Assembly: GCA_009840175.1 (NCBI GenBank) | Contig: VXOI01000240.1 | Span: forward strand, 1-34,303 | Direction: 5' to 3' | Source: Chloroflexota bacterium | Lineage (GTDB): Bacteria > Chloroflexota > Dehalococcoidia > Lucifugimonadales > UBA3495 | Length of the DNA stretch: 34,303 nt | In this document: positions 17,035 to 24,143 of the stretch, one piece after another | Layout of the letters: each line of letters opens with the position of its first letter | How positions within the stretch are numbered: the stretch's first letter is position 1 | The notes under the pieces: generated by a model | Database searches by the model: none | What the model saw: the letters and a program-made list of their open reading frames with translations, nothing else | Told to the model about the DNA's origin: nothing | Position numbers and translations under genes: made by a program

Positions 17035-17481
17035 CTACTTTCTTCCATTGGAATCCGGATGCGACGGCGGCGGCTCATTGAAGTCCTCGCCAGCGGCTTC
17101 CGCAACAATTCGTCGCTTGTTCCATTCTTCCCACTTTTCGTGAGCTTCCACAAATCCTTGAGTGTGTCCTTCCTCTCGTCCTATGGCCCGTTGTCGTTGT
17201 AAGTATCTGTCGGATATCATCGTAAACAGCATTTTGGTCACGTCCGTCAGAAAAATGCTTTCCGCCGCCACCAGAATGATCAAACCCGCCATGCTCGAGC
17301 CGACGGCGATCAAGACGTCAATCGCTCCTGTGTCAGCAGGGGCAGTAGCAACCTCATGCCAGCATACCAGTCCCAGCAAGCATAATATCTGGATGTTGAA
17401 CAGGGCAAGGTACCACTTCTGCCAGTCCTCCGGCACGCTCCAGATGGATGCGCGTTGGCCCCTCTCCGGTTCCTGGTTCAA
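17035..17481 (-). CDS. Hypothetical membrane protein with charged tail
   Basis: This 148-residue protein has two predicted membrane segments: about residues 24-44 (YLALFNIQILCLLGLVCW) and 54-80 (DVLIAVGSSMAGLIILVAA). A charged cytoplasmic-like region (DRYLQRQRAIGREEGHTQGF) follows. The tail carries WEEWNKRRIVAEAAGEDFNEPPP, which here is split as WEEWNKRRIVAE and GEDFNEPPP. The TTG start is supported by GGAG seven bases upstream and an in-frame stop shortly before; no upstream ATG exists. The family is not recognised. It resembles the protein at 25153-25599 in layout (membrane segments, then a Glu/Arg/Gly-rich stretch). Confidence 0.75.
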   Translation of the reverse strand: MNQEPERGQRASIWSVPEDWQKWYLALFNIQILCLLGLVCWHEVATAPADTGAIDVLIAVGSSMAGLIILVAAESIFLTDVTKMLFTMISDRYLQRQRAIGREEGHTQGFVEAHEKWEEWNKRRIVAEAAGEDFNEPPPSHPDSNGRK

Positions 17482-17528
17482 GGTTTCGCTCCAAGTTCAC
17501 AACGGAAATGCGCCGGATCCGAAGGCGT

Positions 17529-18317
17529 TTACCGATCATCCGGGGCGTCGTCCTGCCAGTAGCCCCACGGCTGCGGGCGGCGCGGCAGCACCGGCCTGCC
17601 GGTGAGCGCGCGGGCGGCTGCAACCGCGAGCAAGCCCGCCACGAACCCACCCACGTGGGCGAAGAACGCCACGTTCACCGCGCTTGACAACCCCAGTGAC
17701 GTAAGCCCTTGTATCAGTTGCCACACAAACCAGCCTCCCAGCAGCCATACGGCGGGCAACTCAATCACAGTGACCAGAATCATCACGATGAGCGCCCGGA
17801 TACGGTTGAACGGAAAGGTCAGAAGGTAGGCCCCCAGCACCCCTGAGACTGCGCCGCTGGCCCCGATCAGCGGCGCTTGCGACTGCGGTTCGATGGCCAT
17901 GTGGCTCAGCGTGGCGGCAACGCCGGTGGCAAGGTACAGCAGCAGGAATCTCAGCGGGCCCAGCCTGGCCTCCATGCTGCTTCCGAATACCCACAGGAAC
18001 AGCATATTGCTGGCGAGGTGCAGGAAACCGCCGTGGATGAACATTGAGGACAGGATTGTGGCCCAGGTAGGGATGGGAGAGGCGATGTCAATTCCGCCGA
18101 GCAGCCGCTGGTAGTCCCGGCCTTCGGCCAGTTCGGAGGGGATGAAGCCCCACTTGAAGAAGAATACGTCAATGTGGAAGCTGCCGCCGCCGGTCAGGAC
18201 GCCCAGCCCGCCCGTTTGCAATTCGTAGAGGAACACCAGGCAGTTGAGGCCGATCAGACCGACAGTTACCGGGGGAAGACCAGTGCGGCGGGCCCCTGCG
18301 TCAGCGAATGGAAACAC
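17529..18317 (-). CDS. Rhomboid family intramembrane serine protease
   Basis: This 262-residue protein has about six to seven membrane segments. The catalytic dyad is visible as Ser154 in IGASGAVSG (151-159) and His221 in AHVGGFVAG. The L4/L1-type block FIHGGFLHLASNMLFLWVFG supplies His95, His100 and Asn104. The loop after the first segment (about residues 37-80) is longer than in E. coli GlpG. The start is a GTG. Rhomboids cleave membrane proteins within or near the membrane; the substrate here is unknown. It converges on nothing and precedes the two hypothetical proteins by 47 bases, so co-transcription is possible. Confidence 0.94.
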   Translation of the reverse strand: MFPFADAGARRTGLPPVTVGLIGLNCLVFLYELQTGGLGVLTGGGSFHIDVFFFKWGFIPSELAEGRDYQRLLGGIDIASPIPTWATILSSMFIHGGFLHLASNMLFLWVFGSSMEARLGPLRFLLLYLATGVAATLSHMAIEPQSQAPLIGASGAVSGVLGAYLLTFPFNRIRALIVMILVTVIELPAVWLLGGWFVWQLIQGLTSLGLSSAVNVAFFAHVGGFVAGLLAVAAARALTGRPVLPRRPQPWGYWQDDAPDDR

Positions 18318-18337
18318 GTCTCAGCCCCCGACGGCCT

Positions 18338-18405
18338 CCGCCATCCTGAACGAACTCCGTCATCCTGAGCTTGTCGTAGGATGCCCGCCGCGCTTGCGGG
18401 TCGGA
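18338..18405. repeat. Two adjacent copies of the 'catcctgagcttgtcg' repeat
   Basis: CATCCTGAACGAACTCCG and CATCCTGAGCTTGTCGTAGG occur back to back, followed by a small GC hairpin (CCCGCCGCGCTTGCGGGT). They fill the 101-base gap between the cytidylate-kinase-like gene and the rhomboid gene. Confidence 0.7.
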
Positions 18406-18418
18406 GAACCCTCTGGCA

Positions 18419-19135
18419 TCACGCGGTGACGCCAGGAACTGCAAAGATGTCACTGCTTGCGTGAACGATAACTCCCGCCGCCGCCTCGGGACTCATCTGT
18501 CCCATGTTCAGCATCATGTGATAGTGGGTCGGGTCATAGAAGTTGTAGTTGAAGAACCGCCGGAAGAAATTCTCATGCGCCTGCTCCAGCTCCGCCCCGT
18601 AACTCTCAGCCTCTTCGCGCGTGTAGTTCTCGCGGCGCATCAGGGTTTGTACCCTGACTTCCAGCGGCGCCAGCAGGGCTACGTGAAAGGTGCCGGGCAT
18701 ATTCTCCAGAATGGCGTTGGCTCCCCGCCCGATTATCACCGCGTTTCCTTCCTCGTAGATGTCCTTCACCACCTTCTCGGTGGCCTCGATAAATTCCTTG
18801 TCGCTGATCTGCCGGTTGGCGTTGTTTTCACCCATCATTTCCATGAAGGTTTCCGGAGGCAGGTTTTCAATACCCCGGCCGAAGTAGGGCTCGCCGCTGA
18901 CGCCGGACATCGCCGACCGTTCCAGCATGGTTTGCAGGAACCGACCCAACCGGTCCCGGAAACGGTCAACCCGCTGCTCCTTGGCTATCACAGCCCCCAC
19001 CGGGGTGCCGATAAGCCGGGCTGCCTGCGTGAAAATCAGTCGGTCGTAGAAATTCATCTCCAACTGCTGGGCTACCATCTGGCCGATGGACACAGCGCCT
19101 GCCCCCAACGGGCCGTTGATTGTTATTACTGGCAT
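18419..19135 (-). CDS. Cytidylate kinase-like P-loop protein
   Basis: This 238-residue protein matches the cytidylate-kinase-like family (PF13189 type). The P-loop region is MPVITINGPLGAGAVSIGQMVA, with a less canonical Gly-Ala-Gly-Ala loop. Further motifs are FYDRLIFTQAARLIG, NAVIIGRGANAIL, and the LID-like RVQTLMRRENYTREEAESY. The C-terminal YDPTHYHMMLNMGQMSPEAAA is typical of this family. The ATG at 19135 is chosen because AGGAGG lies seven bases upstream, although the frame extends 16 codons further. A nucleoside or unknown small-molecule kinase role is inferred; the substrate is not established for many members. Confidence 0.92.
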   Translation of the reverse strand: MPVITINGPLGAGAVSIGQMVAQQLEMNFYDRLIFTQAARLIGTPVGAVIAKEQRVDRFRDRLGRFLQTMLERSAMSGVSGEPYFGRGIENLPPETFMEMMGENNANRQISDKEFIEATEKVVKDIYEEGNAVIIGRGANAILENMPGTFHVALLAPLEVRVQTLMRRENYTREEAESYGAELEQAHENFFRRFFNYNFYDPTHYHMMLNMGQMSPEAAAGVIVHASSDIFAVPGVTA

Positions 19136-19195
19136 CGTATTTCCTCCTGGGGTAGAGTGTGGGACTTTTGCTCGACGCTTCATACCGCCGGGCGT

Positions 19196-19774
19196 CTAAA
19201 CGCTGGACTCCATCAGGCGGGAGCGGCGTCGTGGATATTCTTCGGCCAGCAGGCCGAGGGCGTAGGAGTCGAACCACTGGTCTCCACGGCGGTGGGCCTT
19301 GCGAAAGTGACCTTCCACCACGAACCCTATGTGTTCAACCATATCCAGCGCTGGTTTGTTGTACTCCGGCACATCTACCCAGATCCGATGCAGACCCAGA
19401 TCGTTGAAGGCGTGGTCCAGCAGACTGACTAGCGAAATGGTTCCATAGTGGTGGTGCCACAGGTCTTTGCGGCCTACCAGGATAAAGGCTTGCGCTTCCA
19501 GCAGGGGCCATTCGATCACCAGTTGAGCTTCTCCGATATGCTCGCCCTCGCTGGAGTAAACGGCGAAGACCTTGCGGTTATCGTCATTGAACACCCGGTC
19601 CCAGTCATTCTCGTCGCCTTCCAGTACGTGCGACGGCACGTAACCCGCGTGAAGCGGTTGCCCGTCGTCGCCCAGGCCATACCAGGACGTGTTAACCTCA
19701 TCATCTTCCAGCCAACCCATTAGCCGTTCTACATCATCGCGGGTGGGCGCTGTCAGTGAAACCTGCGGAAACAT
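19196..19774 (-). CDS. GNAT family N-acetyltransferase
   Basis: This 192-residue protein has the RimJ/RimL-type GNAT layout. The N terminus TAPTRDDVERLMGWLEDDEV is followed by an acceptor-side region (KVFAVYSSEGEHIGEAQLVIEW). The acetyl-CoA-binding region is FILVGRKDLWHHHYGTISLVSLLDHAFNDLGLHRIWVDV, in which the usual Q/RxxGxG/A motif is altered. The end NKPALDMVEHIGFVVEGHFRKAHRRG is the standard GNAT terminal motif. AGGGGG lies six bases upstream of the start. The acceptor may be a ribosomal protein N terminus or a small molecule; nothing nearby decides. It is separated by 60 bases from the kinase-like gene. Confidence 0.9.
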   Translation of the reverse strand: MFPQVSLTAPTRDDVERLMGWLEDDEVNTSWYGLGDDGQPLHAGYVPSHVLEGDENDWDRVFNDDNRKVFAVYSSEGEHIGEAQLVIEWPLLEAQAFILVGRKDLWHHHYGTISLVSLLDHAFNDLGLHRIWVDVPEYNKPALDMVEHIGFVVEGHFRKAHRRGDQWFDSYALGLLAEEYPRRRSRLMESSV

Positions 19775-19792
19775 ATCGTACCCCCTGCTATC

Positions 19793-19840
19793 ATCACCCT
19801 GAGTTTGCTCACATCACCCTGAGCCTGCCGAAGGGCGGGA
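19793..19840. repeat. Two partial copies of the 'caccctgag...cgaaggg' repeat
   Basis: ATCACCCTGAGTTTGCTC is followed by ATCACCCTGAGCCTGCCGAAGGGCG. They lie upstream of the GNAT gene in the divergent 251-base gap with the aldolase gene. Confidence 0.6.
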
Positions 19841-19903
19841 CCCATGAATAACCGCCGCCCATGTCTCCATGATACTTTCCATTATAACAATATGGCTTCA
19901 ACG

Positions 19904-19931
19904 GTTCACTGCCATGTGTTCACTGCCATGT
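19904..19931. repeat. 14-bp perfect tandem duplication
   Basis: GTTCACTGCCATGT occurs twice in direct tandem (19904-19917 and 19918-19931) in the intergenic region upstream of the HpcH/HpaI gene. It may be a replication-slippage product or a paired protein-binding site. Confidence 0.7.
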
Positions 19932-20025
19932 TATGTAACCCGGAAAAGTGGCGAGTAGTATACTCTCGTGTAGTGTCAACGGCTAGACGCTCCACAACCC
20001 ATTCGATAACAGGATGAGAGGACGT

Positions 20026-20808
20026 ATGCGCGAAAATACGCTGAAAGAAACCCTGCAACAAGGAAAAGCAGTTTTCGGAGTGATGATTACCTTCCCGTCA
20101 GCCCCGGTAGTGGAAATGCTGGGCTGCCTCGGATTCGACTGGGTGCTCCTGGACAACGAACACGGCTCAATAACCGTGGACAACTCCGAGGACCTGGTGC
20201 GGGCCTCCGAGCTTTCCGGCATCGCGCCCATCGTCCGCCCAGTTGCCAACAAGCCCGAGATCATCGCTCCCTTCCTGGACCGCGGCGCATGGGGCGTACA
20301 AGTGCCCCACGTCAACACCGCCGACGAGGCCCGCGCCGCGGTGGACGCTGTGAAGTATTACCCCGAGGGACATCGCGGCATCTTCAGCCGCAGCCGCCCG
20401 GCAGGGTATGGCTTCAGCGGCTCCACCGGCGACTACGTGGCCGAGGCCAATCGCAACACCCTGGTCTGCCTTATGCTTGAGGAAGTGGAAGCCATCGAAA
20501 ACCTGGAATCCATGGTCCAGGTGGACGGCGTGGACGTCTTCTTCATAGGCTCCGGCGACCTGTCCCAGTCCATGGGCGTTCCCGGCCAGCAGACCCACCC
20601 CGAAGTGCAGGCGCAGATGGAGCGGGGCGTGGACGTCATCGTCAAGGCCGGCAAGGTGGCTGGCGTAAGCTGCCCCGACAACCTCGTTCCCAAGTTCCTT
20701 GACCTCGGCGTCCAGTACTTCCACGGCAACGTCAACAGCCTCATCCAGACCTCCAGCATCGCCTACCTTGAAAGCATGCGAGAGTCCGCGGTGAAGGCCG
20801 GTCTGTAA
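20026..20808 (+). CDS. HpcH/HpaI family aldolase
   Basis: This 260-residue class II pyruvate-dependent aldolase would reversibly split a 2-keto-acid into pyruvate and an aldehyde. Family features are GFDWVLLDNEHGSI near residue 37, PIVRPVANKPEIIAPFLDRGAWGVQVPHVNTADEA, the metal-ligand glutamate in LMLEEVEAIENL and the aspartate in FFIGSGDLSQSMG. The ATG at 20026 has AGAGGA just upstream. A more upstream ATG at 20014 is in frame but lacks a usable site. The substrate (4-hydroxy-2-oxo acids and similar) is unknown, and no aromatic-degradation genes lie next to it. A terminator lies at 20944-20974. Confidence 0.93.
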   Translation: MRENTLKETLQQGKAVFGVMITFPSAPVVEMLGCLGFDWVLLDNEHGSITVDNSEDLVRASELSGIAPIVRPVANKPEIIAPFLDRGAWGVQVPHVNTADEARAAVDAVKYYPEGHRGIFSRSRPAGYGFSGSTGDYVAEANRNTLVCLMLEEVEAIENLESMVQVDGVDVFFIGSGDLSQSMGVPGQQTHPEVQAQMERGVDVIVKAGKVAGVSCPDNLVPKFLDLGVQYFHGNVNSLIQTSSIAYLESMRESAVKAGL

Positions 20809-20827
20809 GAGGGCGTACGACAAATCA

Positions 20828-20860
20828 CCTCTCCCTCCGGGGGAGGGTTAGGGTGGGGGC
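20828..20860. repeat. 'cctctccctccgggggaggg' intergenic repeat
   Basis: A GGGAGGG hairpin followed by TTAGGGTGGGGGC. It is nearly identical to 31343-31380 and related to 14065, 28161 and 30613. A second, inverted partial copy (CCCTCACCTCCAAGGGAGAGGG) follows at about 20902-20923. Confidence 0.85.
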
Positions 20861-20943
20861 GTCTCCGGCTACAGCCAAAGTTGTGTGCGAGCACGATTTC
20901 ACCCTCACCTCCAAGGGAGAGGGAGAATTAAGGCCCTGCAAGA

Positions 20944-20974
20944 AAACGGTGGCGGGAAATTCCTGCCACCGTTT
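20944..20974. terminator. Probable bidirectional terminator
   Basis: A 13-bp stem with one G-T wobble (20944-20956 with 20962-20974) encloses a five-base loop. The minus-strand side is followed by TTTTCTTG, and the plus side by TTT then CGCGTTTCTC. It lies between the convergent aldolase gene and the DAHP synthase remnant. Confidence 0.75.
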
Positions 20975-20997
20975 CGCGTTTCTCCGTCAAGGCGGGG

Positions 20998-21321
20998 CTA
21001 CGCTGGTACCGGCATCCCCCGAACGCTGTTCAGCGCCTTCACCTGATCCATCAGCAGGTCGAAGTTCTGGAATGTCAGCGACTGCGGGCCGTCGCACTTC
21101 GCCACGTCCGGGTTGGGGTGCACCTCAATGAGCAGCCCCTGGGCCCCGGCGGCCTTCACCACCTTGGCCGTGGATACCATCTGCTCTTCGTCCTCCACCG
21201 AGCAGGGATCAGCCATTATGACCCGATTGTCGCCGCCCACCAGGGCGTCGCCCACCCGAATGACCGTCGGATCGGGGTGGAACTCGCGGCTGGTCAGCTT
21301 GTAGGGCTGGAGAAAGACAAA
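20998..21321 (-). pseudogene. Internally deleted type I-beta DAHP synthase remnant
   Basis: Read on the minus strand, an open frame encodes the family's linker and first strand (RFVFLQPYKLTSREFHPD, then NRVIMADPCSVEDEEQ) and helix (MVSTAKVVKAAGAQ). It then continues directly into the last barrel strand (GLLIEVHPNPDVAKCDGPQS) and final helix (LTFQNFDLLMDQVKAL). In intact AroF-type (I-beta) enzymes about 200 residues, including most catalytic residues, lie between these segments. The join falls at an Ala-Gly-Ala sequence present on both sides of the missing part. The N-terminal regulatory domain is also missing. The remaining frame (85 residues from a GTG at 21255) cannot form a barrel, so I treat it as a pseudogene. 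Confidence 0.85.
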
Positions 21322-21349
21322 CCGCCGGGGGATTGGGTAACCCCGGCGG
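21311..21349 (-). terminator. Rho-independent terminator after the DAHP synthase
   Basis: A perfect 9-bp stem of C/G (21322-21330 with 21341-21349) has a 10-base loop, followed on the minus strand by TTTGTCTTTCT. It begins 28 bases after the stop of the functional DAHP synthase. Its T tract overlaps the first codons of the type I-beta remnant. Confidence 0.85.
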
Positions 21350-21377
21350 CTTCTACAGTCTGGGTGTGGAGATCTGG

Positions 21378-22448
21378 CTAGACGGGAGTGGCGACTAGGT
21401 CACCCATGGCTTCGTAGGCCCAATGGAGCAGCTCCTCGGTCTCCCCCCAGCCGATACAGGCGTCGGTGATGGAGACGCCATACTGCAACTGGGATAGGTC
21501 TTCGCAGAGGCGTTGGTTGCCCTCGTTGAGATTGCTCTCCAGCATCGCGCCGATGATGTCACTGACCCCGCTGATCCTCTGGGAAACTACATCCTTGAAA
21601 GCGCCGGCCTGCTGCCTGTAGTCTTTGTTGGAGTTGCCGTGGCTACAGTCAACCATGAGCTGGGAGCGGACGCCGGCCTTCCCCAGACGCTCCTTGGCCT
21701 CAGCGATAGCTTCGGCGCCAAAATTGGGGCCCGCATTGCCGCCACGGAGCACAAGGTGCCCGTCGGGGTTGCCGGTGGTGCGGATGAGGGCGGTCTGGCC
21801 ATCCCCGTCCATGCCCAGAAAACCATGCGGGCTGCGGGCGGACAGCATGGCGTCGACGGCGACTTGGGCATTACCGTCGGTGCCGTTCTTGAATCCGACG
21901 GGCATACTCAGGCCACTGGCCATCTGCCGATGGATCTGGCTTTCGGTGGTGCGGGCGCCGATGGTGCCCCAGGTTATCAAGCCAGCCAGATACTGAGGGA
22001 CAATCGGGTCGAGGAACTCGGTGCCGGCGTACATCCCCATCTCACCGATCTCGAGAAGGAGAGAGCGGGCGGTGCGGAGTCCGGCCTCGATGTCGAAGCT
22101 ATCATCGAGGTGGGGGTCATAAATAAGGCCCTTCCAGCCAACGGTGGTGCGGGGCTTTTCGAAGTAGACCCGCATCACGATGAGAAGGCGGTCGCCCAGT
22201 TCTTCGGACAGTTCCTTTAGGCGGCCAGCGTACTCCAGGGCAGATTCCTTGCTGTGTATGGAGCAGGGACCGACGACAAGGAGCAGCCTGGGATCCTCAC
22301 CATTGAGAACCTTTCGCACCTGTTCCCGGCCCTCCAAGACAGTCCTTTCCACGGAGGGAGTGATGGGCAGGGAGTTGACGAGATTTCGCGGCGTGGTGAG
22401 GGGCTGCATGGACTCGATATGCACATCTCTGGTTGCCGAAGGTTGCAC
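21378..22448 (-). CDS. 3-deoxy-7-phosphoheptulonate (DAHP) synthase, type I-alpha
   Basis: It condenses phosphoenolpyruvate and erythrose 4-phosphate, the first step of the shikimate pathway. The 356-residue protein matches the AroF/G/H class of E. coli: LLLVVGPCSIHSKESALEYA, VMRVYFEKPRTTVGWKGL, GTIGARTTESQIHRQMASGLSMP (here in parts), GFKNGTDGN, VLRGGNAGPNF and MVDCSHGNSNKDYRQQ. The GTG at 22448 is chosen because GGAGG lies seven bases upstream; the frame extends further to a TTG but that would contain the ribosome-binding site. A probable aromatic-responsive attenuator lies upstream (22557-22693). It follows trpA and aroH on the same strand. Feedback specificity (Tyr, Phe or Trp) cannot be read by eye. 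Confidence 0.96.
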   Translation of the reverse strand: MQPSATRDVHIESMQPLTTPRNLVNSLPITPSVERTVLEGREQVRKVLNGEDPRLLLVVGPCSIHSKESALEYAGRLKELSEELGDRLLIVMRVYFEKPRTTVGWKGLIYDPHLDDSFDIEAGLRTARSLLLEIGEMGMYAGTEFLDPIVPQYLAGLITWGTIGARTTESQIHRQMASGLSMPVGFKNGTDGNAQVAVDAMLSARSPHGFLGMDGDGQTALIRTTGNPDGHLVLRGGNAGPNFGAEAIAEAKERLGKAGVRSQLMVDCSHGNSNKDYRQQAGAFKDVVSQRISGVSDIIGAMLESNLNEGNQRLCEDLSQLQYGVSITDACIGWGETEELLHWAYEAMGDLVATPV

Positions 22449-22556
22449 GGTGTCCCCTCCGAACAATTATGTAAAATATGGTGACCCAGGTAACGGTCTT
22501 ACATCCACGCCCGCGTCCGGTCGGCCAATCCAGGCCCGGCCTCCGGCGCCACTACG

Positions 22557-22621
22557 AAAAACCCCAGCCTATGCCGACTGGGGTTTGGTGTCTTCCTGGC
22601 TGCTTTTGGCTAGCACACCAA
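22557..22621 (-). promoter_or_regulatory. Probable transcription attenuator: alternative hairpins and terminator before the DAHP synthase
   Basis: On the minus strand a perfect 9-bp hairpin (22578-22586 with 22559-22567) ends in TTTTT (three of the five T's belong to the stem), forming an intrinsic terminator about 110 bases before the DAHP synthase start. A second, earlier hairpin pairs TTGGTGT (22615-22621) with ACACCAA (22585-22591) and shares two bases with the terminator's first arm, so the two compete. A short frame rich in Tyr and Phe codons ends at 22610, just before them. The layout is that of leader-peptide attenuation. No T-box consensus was seen. Confidence 0.6.
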
Positions 22622-22693
22622 TCCTCCGCCGGCTGGCAGGCAACCGGTAAAGAAATAGTAGCAATAACCGCAACCGCCCCTGGTAACTTTCAT
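22610..22693 (-). CDS. Putative aromatic-rich leader peptide
   Basis: A 27-codon frame begins at ATG 22693 and ends with TAG at 22610-22612. Residues 10-15 are Y-C-Y-Y-F-F, giving five Tyr/Phe codons in six in a GC-rich context where TAT and TTT are uncommon. The frame ends 24 bases before the terminator stem. Weak points: the nearest good Shine-Dalgarno (GGAGGG, 22710-22715) is 16 bases away, and a TATAAT overlaps the ATG, which would place a start of transcription inside the frame. The transcript may instead come from aroH. Confidence 0.5.
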   Translation of the reverse strand: MKVTRGGCGYCYYFFTGCLPAGGGLVC

Positions 22694-22807
22694 TATAAGA
22701 TGATACTCGCCCTCCGGGTTGAAGTCAACAAGTTTTGATAGCCTTTTCAGGACAATCGCACCCGGCTCTTCTCTTCCAGGGGCCTGTGATTTAATTCGAG
22801 ACCCACA

Positions 22808-23161
22808 TCAGGATCTGAGGGTTTCGGTTCCTCGCAAATAAATGTTTACCAGTTCCTCGGGTTGTTTATCAGTGTTCACCAGTATAAGTATCCTGATGCA
22901 GCGGTTCAAGCTGCCCGGCACATCCACTTCCACCGCGCCCAGCAGGGCCGTGCTGTTCCACCCCAGTCGTCGGGCGGCGGCGGCGGGAAACACCGCGTTC
23001 AGGTCCGGCGTCATGGTGAAAATCACCGAGGCCAGGTCCTTCTCCTCCAGTCCATTGGCCTCGATCAGCGCCTCCAGCAACTCGGTGGTCGCACCGTGGA
23101 TGGCCTCACCCGTGTTGGCCTCGGCAGTAGTCGCCCCCCGAATGCCCCGGCACACGGTCAT
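22808..23161 (-). CDS. aroH: Monofunctional chorismate mutase, AroH type
   Basis: This 117-residue enzyme converts chorismate to prephenate, the branch to Phe and Tyr. It matches the Bacillus AroH fold: CRGIRGATTAEANTGEAIHGATTELLE at the N terminus (with Arg near residue 8), SVIFTMTPDLNAVFPAAAAR in the middle, and EVDVPGSLNRCIRILILVN containing the pocket arginine. Its ATG overlaps the trpA stop by four bases (ATGA), so translation is coupled. The combination of trpA with aroH and a downstream DAHP synthase is a compact aromatic amino-acid block. Confidence 0.95.
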   Translation of the reverse strand: MTVCRGIRGATTAEANTGEAIHGATTELLEALIEANGLEEKDLASVIFTMTPDLNAVFPAAAARRLGWNSTALLGAVEVDVPGSLNRCIRILILVNTDKQPEELVNIYLRGTETLRS

Positions 23162-24012
23162 GGACGACCTCCATCGCCTGTCCTGAGCGGAGCCGAAGGG
23201 GCCGACTGCGCGGCGAGGGTCTGCCCGGCCAGCGACGCCACGAAGGCGCTGGCCCGCTCCACCACTTCGTGTCGGGGCGATTCCAGTATCACCCGCACCA
23301 GCGCGCTGCCCACCACGGCAGCATCCGCTGTCTTGCCGACCTCAACGACGTGTTCCGGCGCGGATATGCCGAAACCGAGAGCCAGCGGCAAATTAGTATG
23401 GCTTCGCACTCGCCGCAGCAACTCCACACCCCGACTGGACACTTCGATCCTCGCGCCAGTGACTCCCGTGACGCTGACACAGTAGACGAACCCGCTGGCG
23501 TTTCGGCAGGACTCGGCGATGCTCTCCTCGGTGCTGGTGGGTGCCAGCAATGGGATGACCGAGATGTCGCGGCTGTCGCACTCGGCGGCCAGCGGCCCCG
23601 ACTCCGTCCCTGGCAGGTCCACGGTGATGAGTCCGTCCACGCCGACCCGCTGGCACTCGGCGGCGAAAGGCGCGATGCCATAGGAGAACACCGGGTTGTA
23701 GTAGCCCATCAATATCAGCGGCGTATCAGGAATCCGGTCGCGCAGCGTCTCGGCTGCCCGCAGACAATCGGCGGTGGTAACCCCGTTTTGTAACGCGAGA
23801 AAGCCGGACTGCTGGATAACCGGCCCGTCGCCCAGCGGATCGCTGAAAGGCACTCCCAGCTCCACGGCGTCGGCCCCGGCCGCCACTAGCGCCGGCACCA
23901 GTTCCAGAGTGGTCTCCATGTCGGGAAACCCGGCAGTCAGGAATATGATAAGTCCGGGACGCTCCCGCTCCCGGACGCTGGCAAACATCCGCTCGATGCG
24001 CTCTTTGCCCAT
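23158..24012 (-). CDS. trpA: Tryptophan synthase alpha subunit
   Basis: TrpA cleaves indole-3-glycerol phosphate to indole and glyceraldehyde 3-phosphate. The 284-residue barrel has the catalytic pair Glu51 and Asp62 in VELGVPFSDPLGDGPVIQ, then LILMGYYNPVFSYG, the GLITVDLPG loop, VYCVSVTGVTGAR and ALGFGISAPEH. The last residues (SAPSAPLRTGDGG) exceed the usual family end and are encoded by a dispersed repeat at 23178-23201. trpB is not adjacent upstream in the window, where a 245-base gap with a palindromic element precedes the gene. It overlaps aroH by four bases. Confidence 0.97.
   Translation of the reverse strand: MGKERIERMFASVRERERPGLIIFLTAGFPDMETTLELVPALVAAGADAVELGVPFSDPLGDGPVIQQSGFLALQNGVTTADCLRAAETLRDRIPDTPLILMGYYNPVFSYGIAPFAAECQRVGVDGLITVDLPGTESGPLAAECDSRDISVIPLLAPTSTEESIAESCRNASGFVYCVSVTGVTGARIEVSSRGVELLRRVRSHTNLPLALGFGISAPEHVVEVGKTADAAVVGSALVRVILESPRHEVVERASAFVASLAGQTLAAQSAPSAPLRTGDGGRP
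23178..23201. repeat. Dispersed repeat forming the end of trpA
   Basis: TGTCCTGAGCGGAGCCGAAG is a member of the 'cctgagc...gaag' family and lies within the final codons of trpA, where it encodes APSAPLRT on the minus strand. Confidence 0.7.
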
Positions 24013-24143
24013 TGCCGGAAAATACCTTGCTTAGATTCCGTAGGGTTTGTTGCTGAATACGCCAAATGTAACCCACCCAACTAGCGGTGTCTAGTCCTCT
24101 GCCGCCCGGAGCCAGCGCCTCTCCAAAGTCCTCCGGCGATGCC

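Noticed and set aside
22690-22740. Classical promoter for the DAHP synthase leader (TTGACT and TATAAT)
   Set aside because: The two hexamers are 25 bases apart, and the -10 overlaps the leader ATG. This is too poor a fit to list as a promoter.
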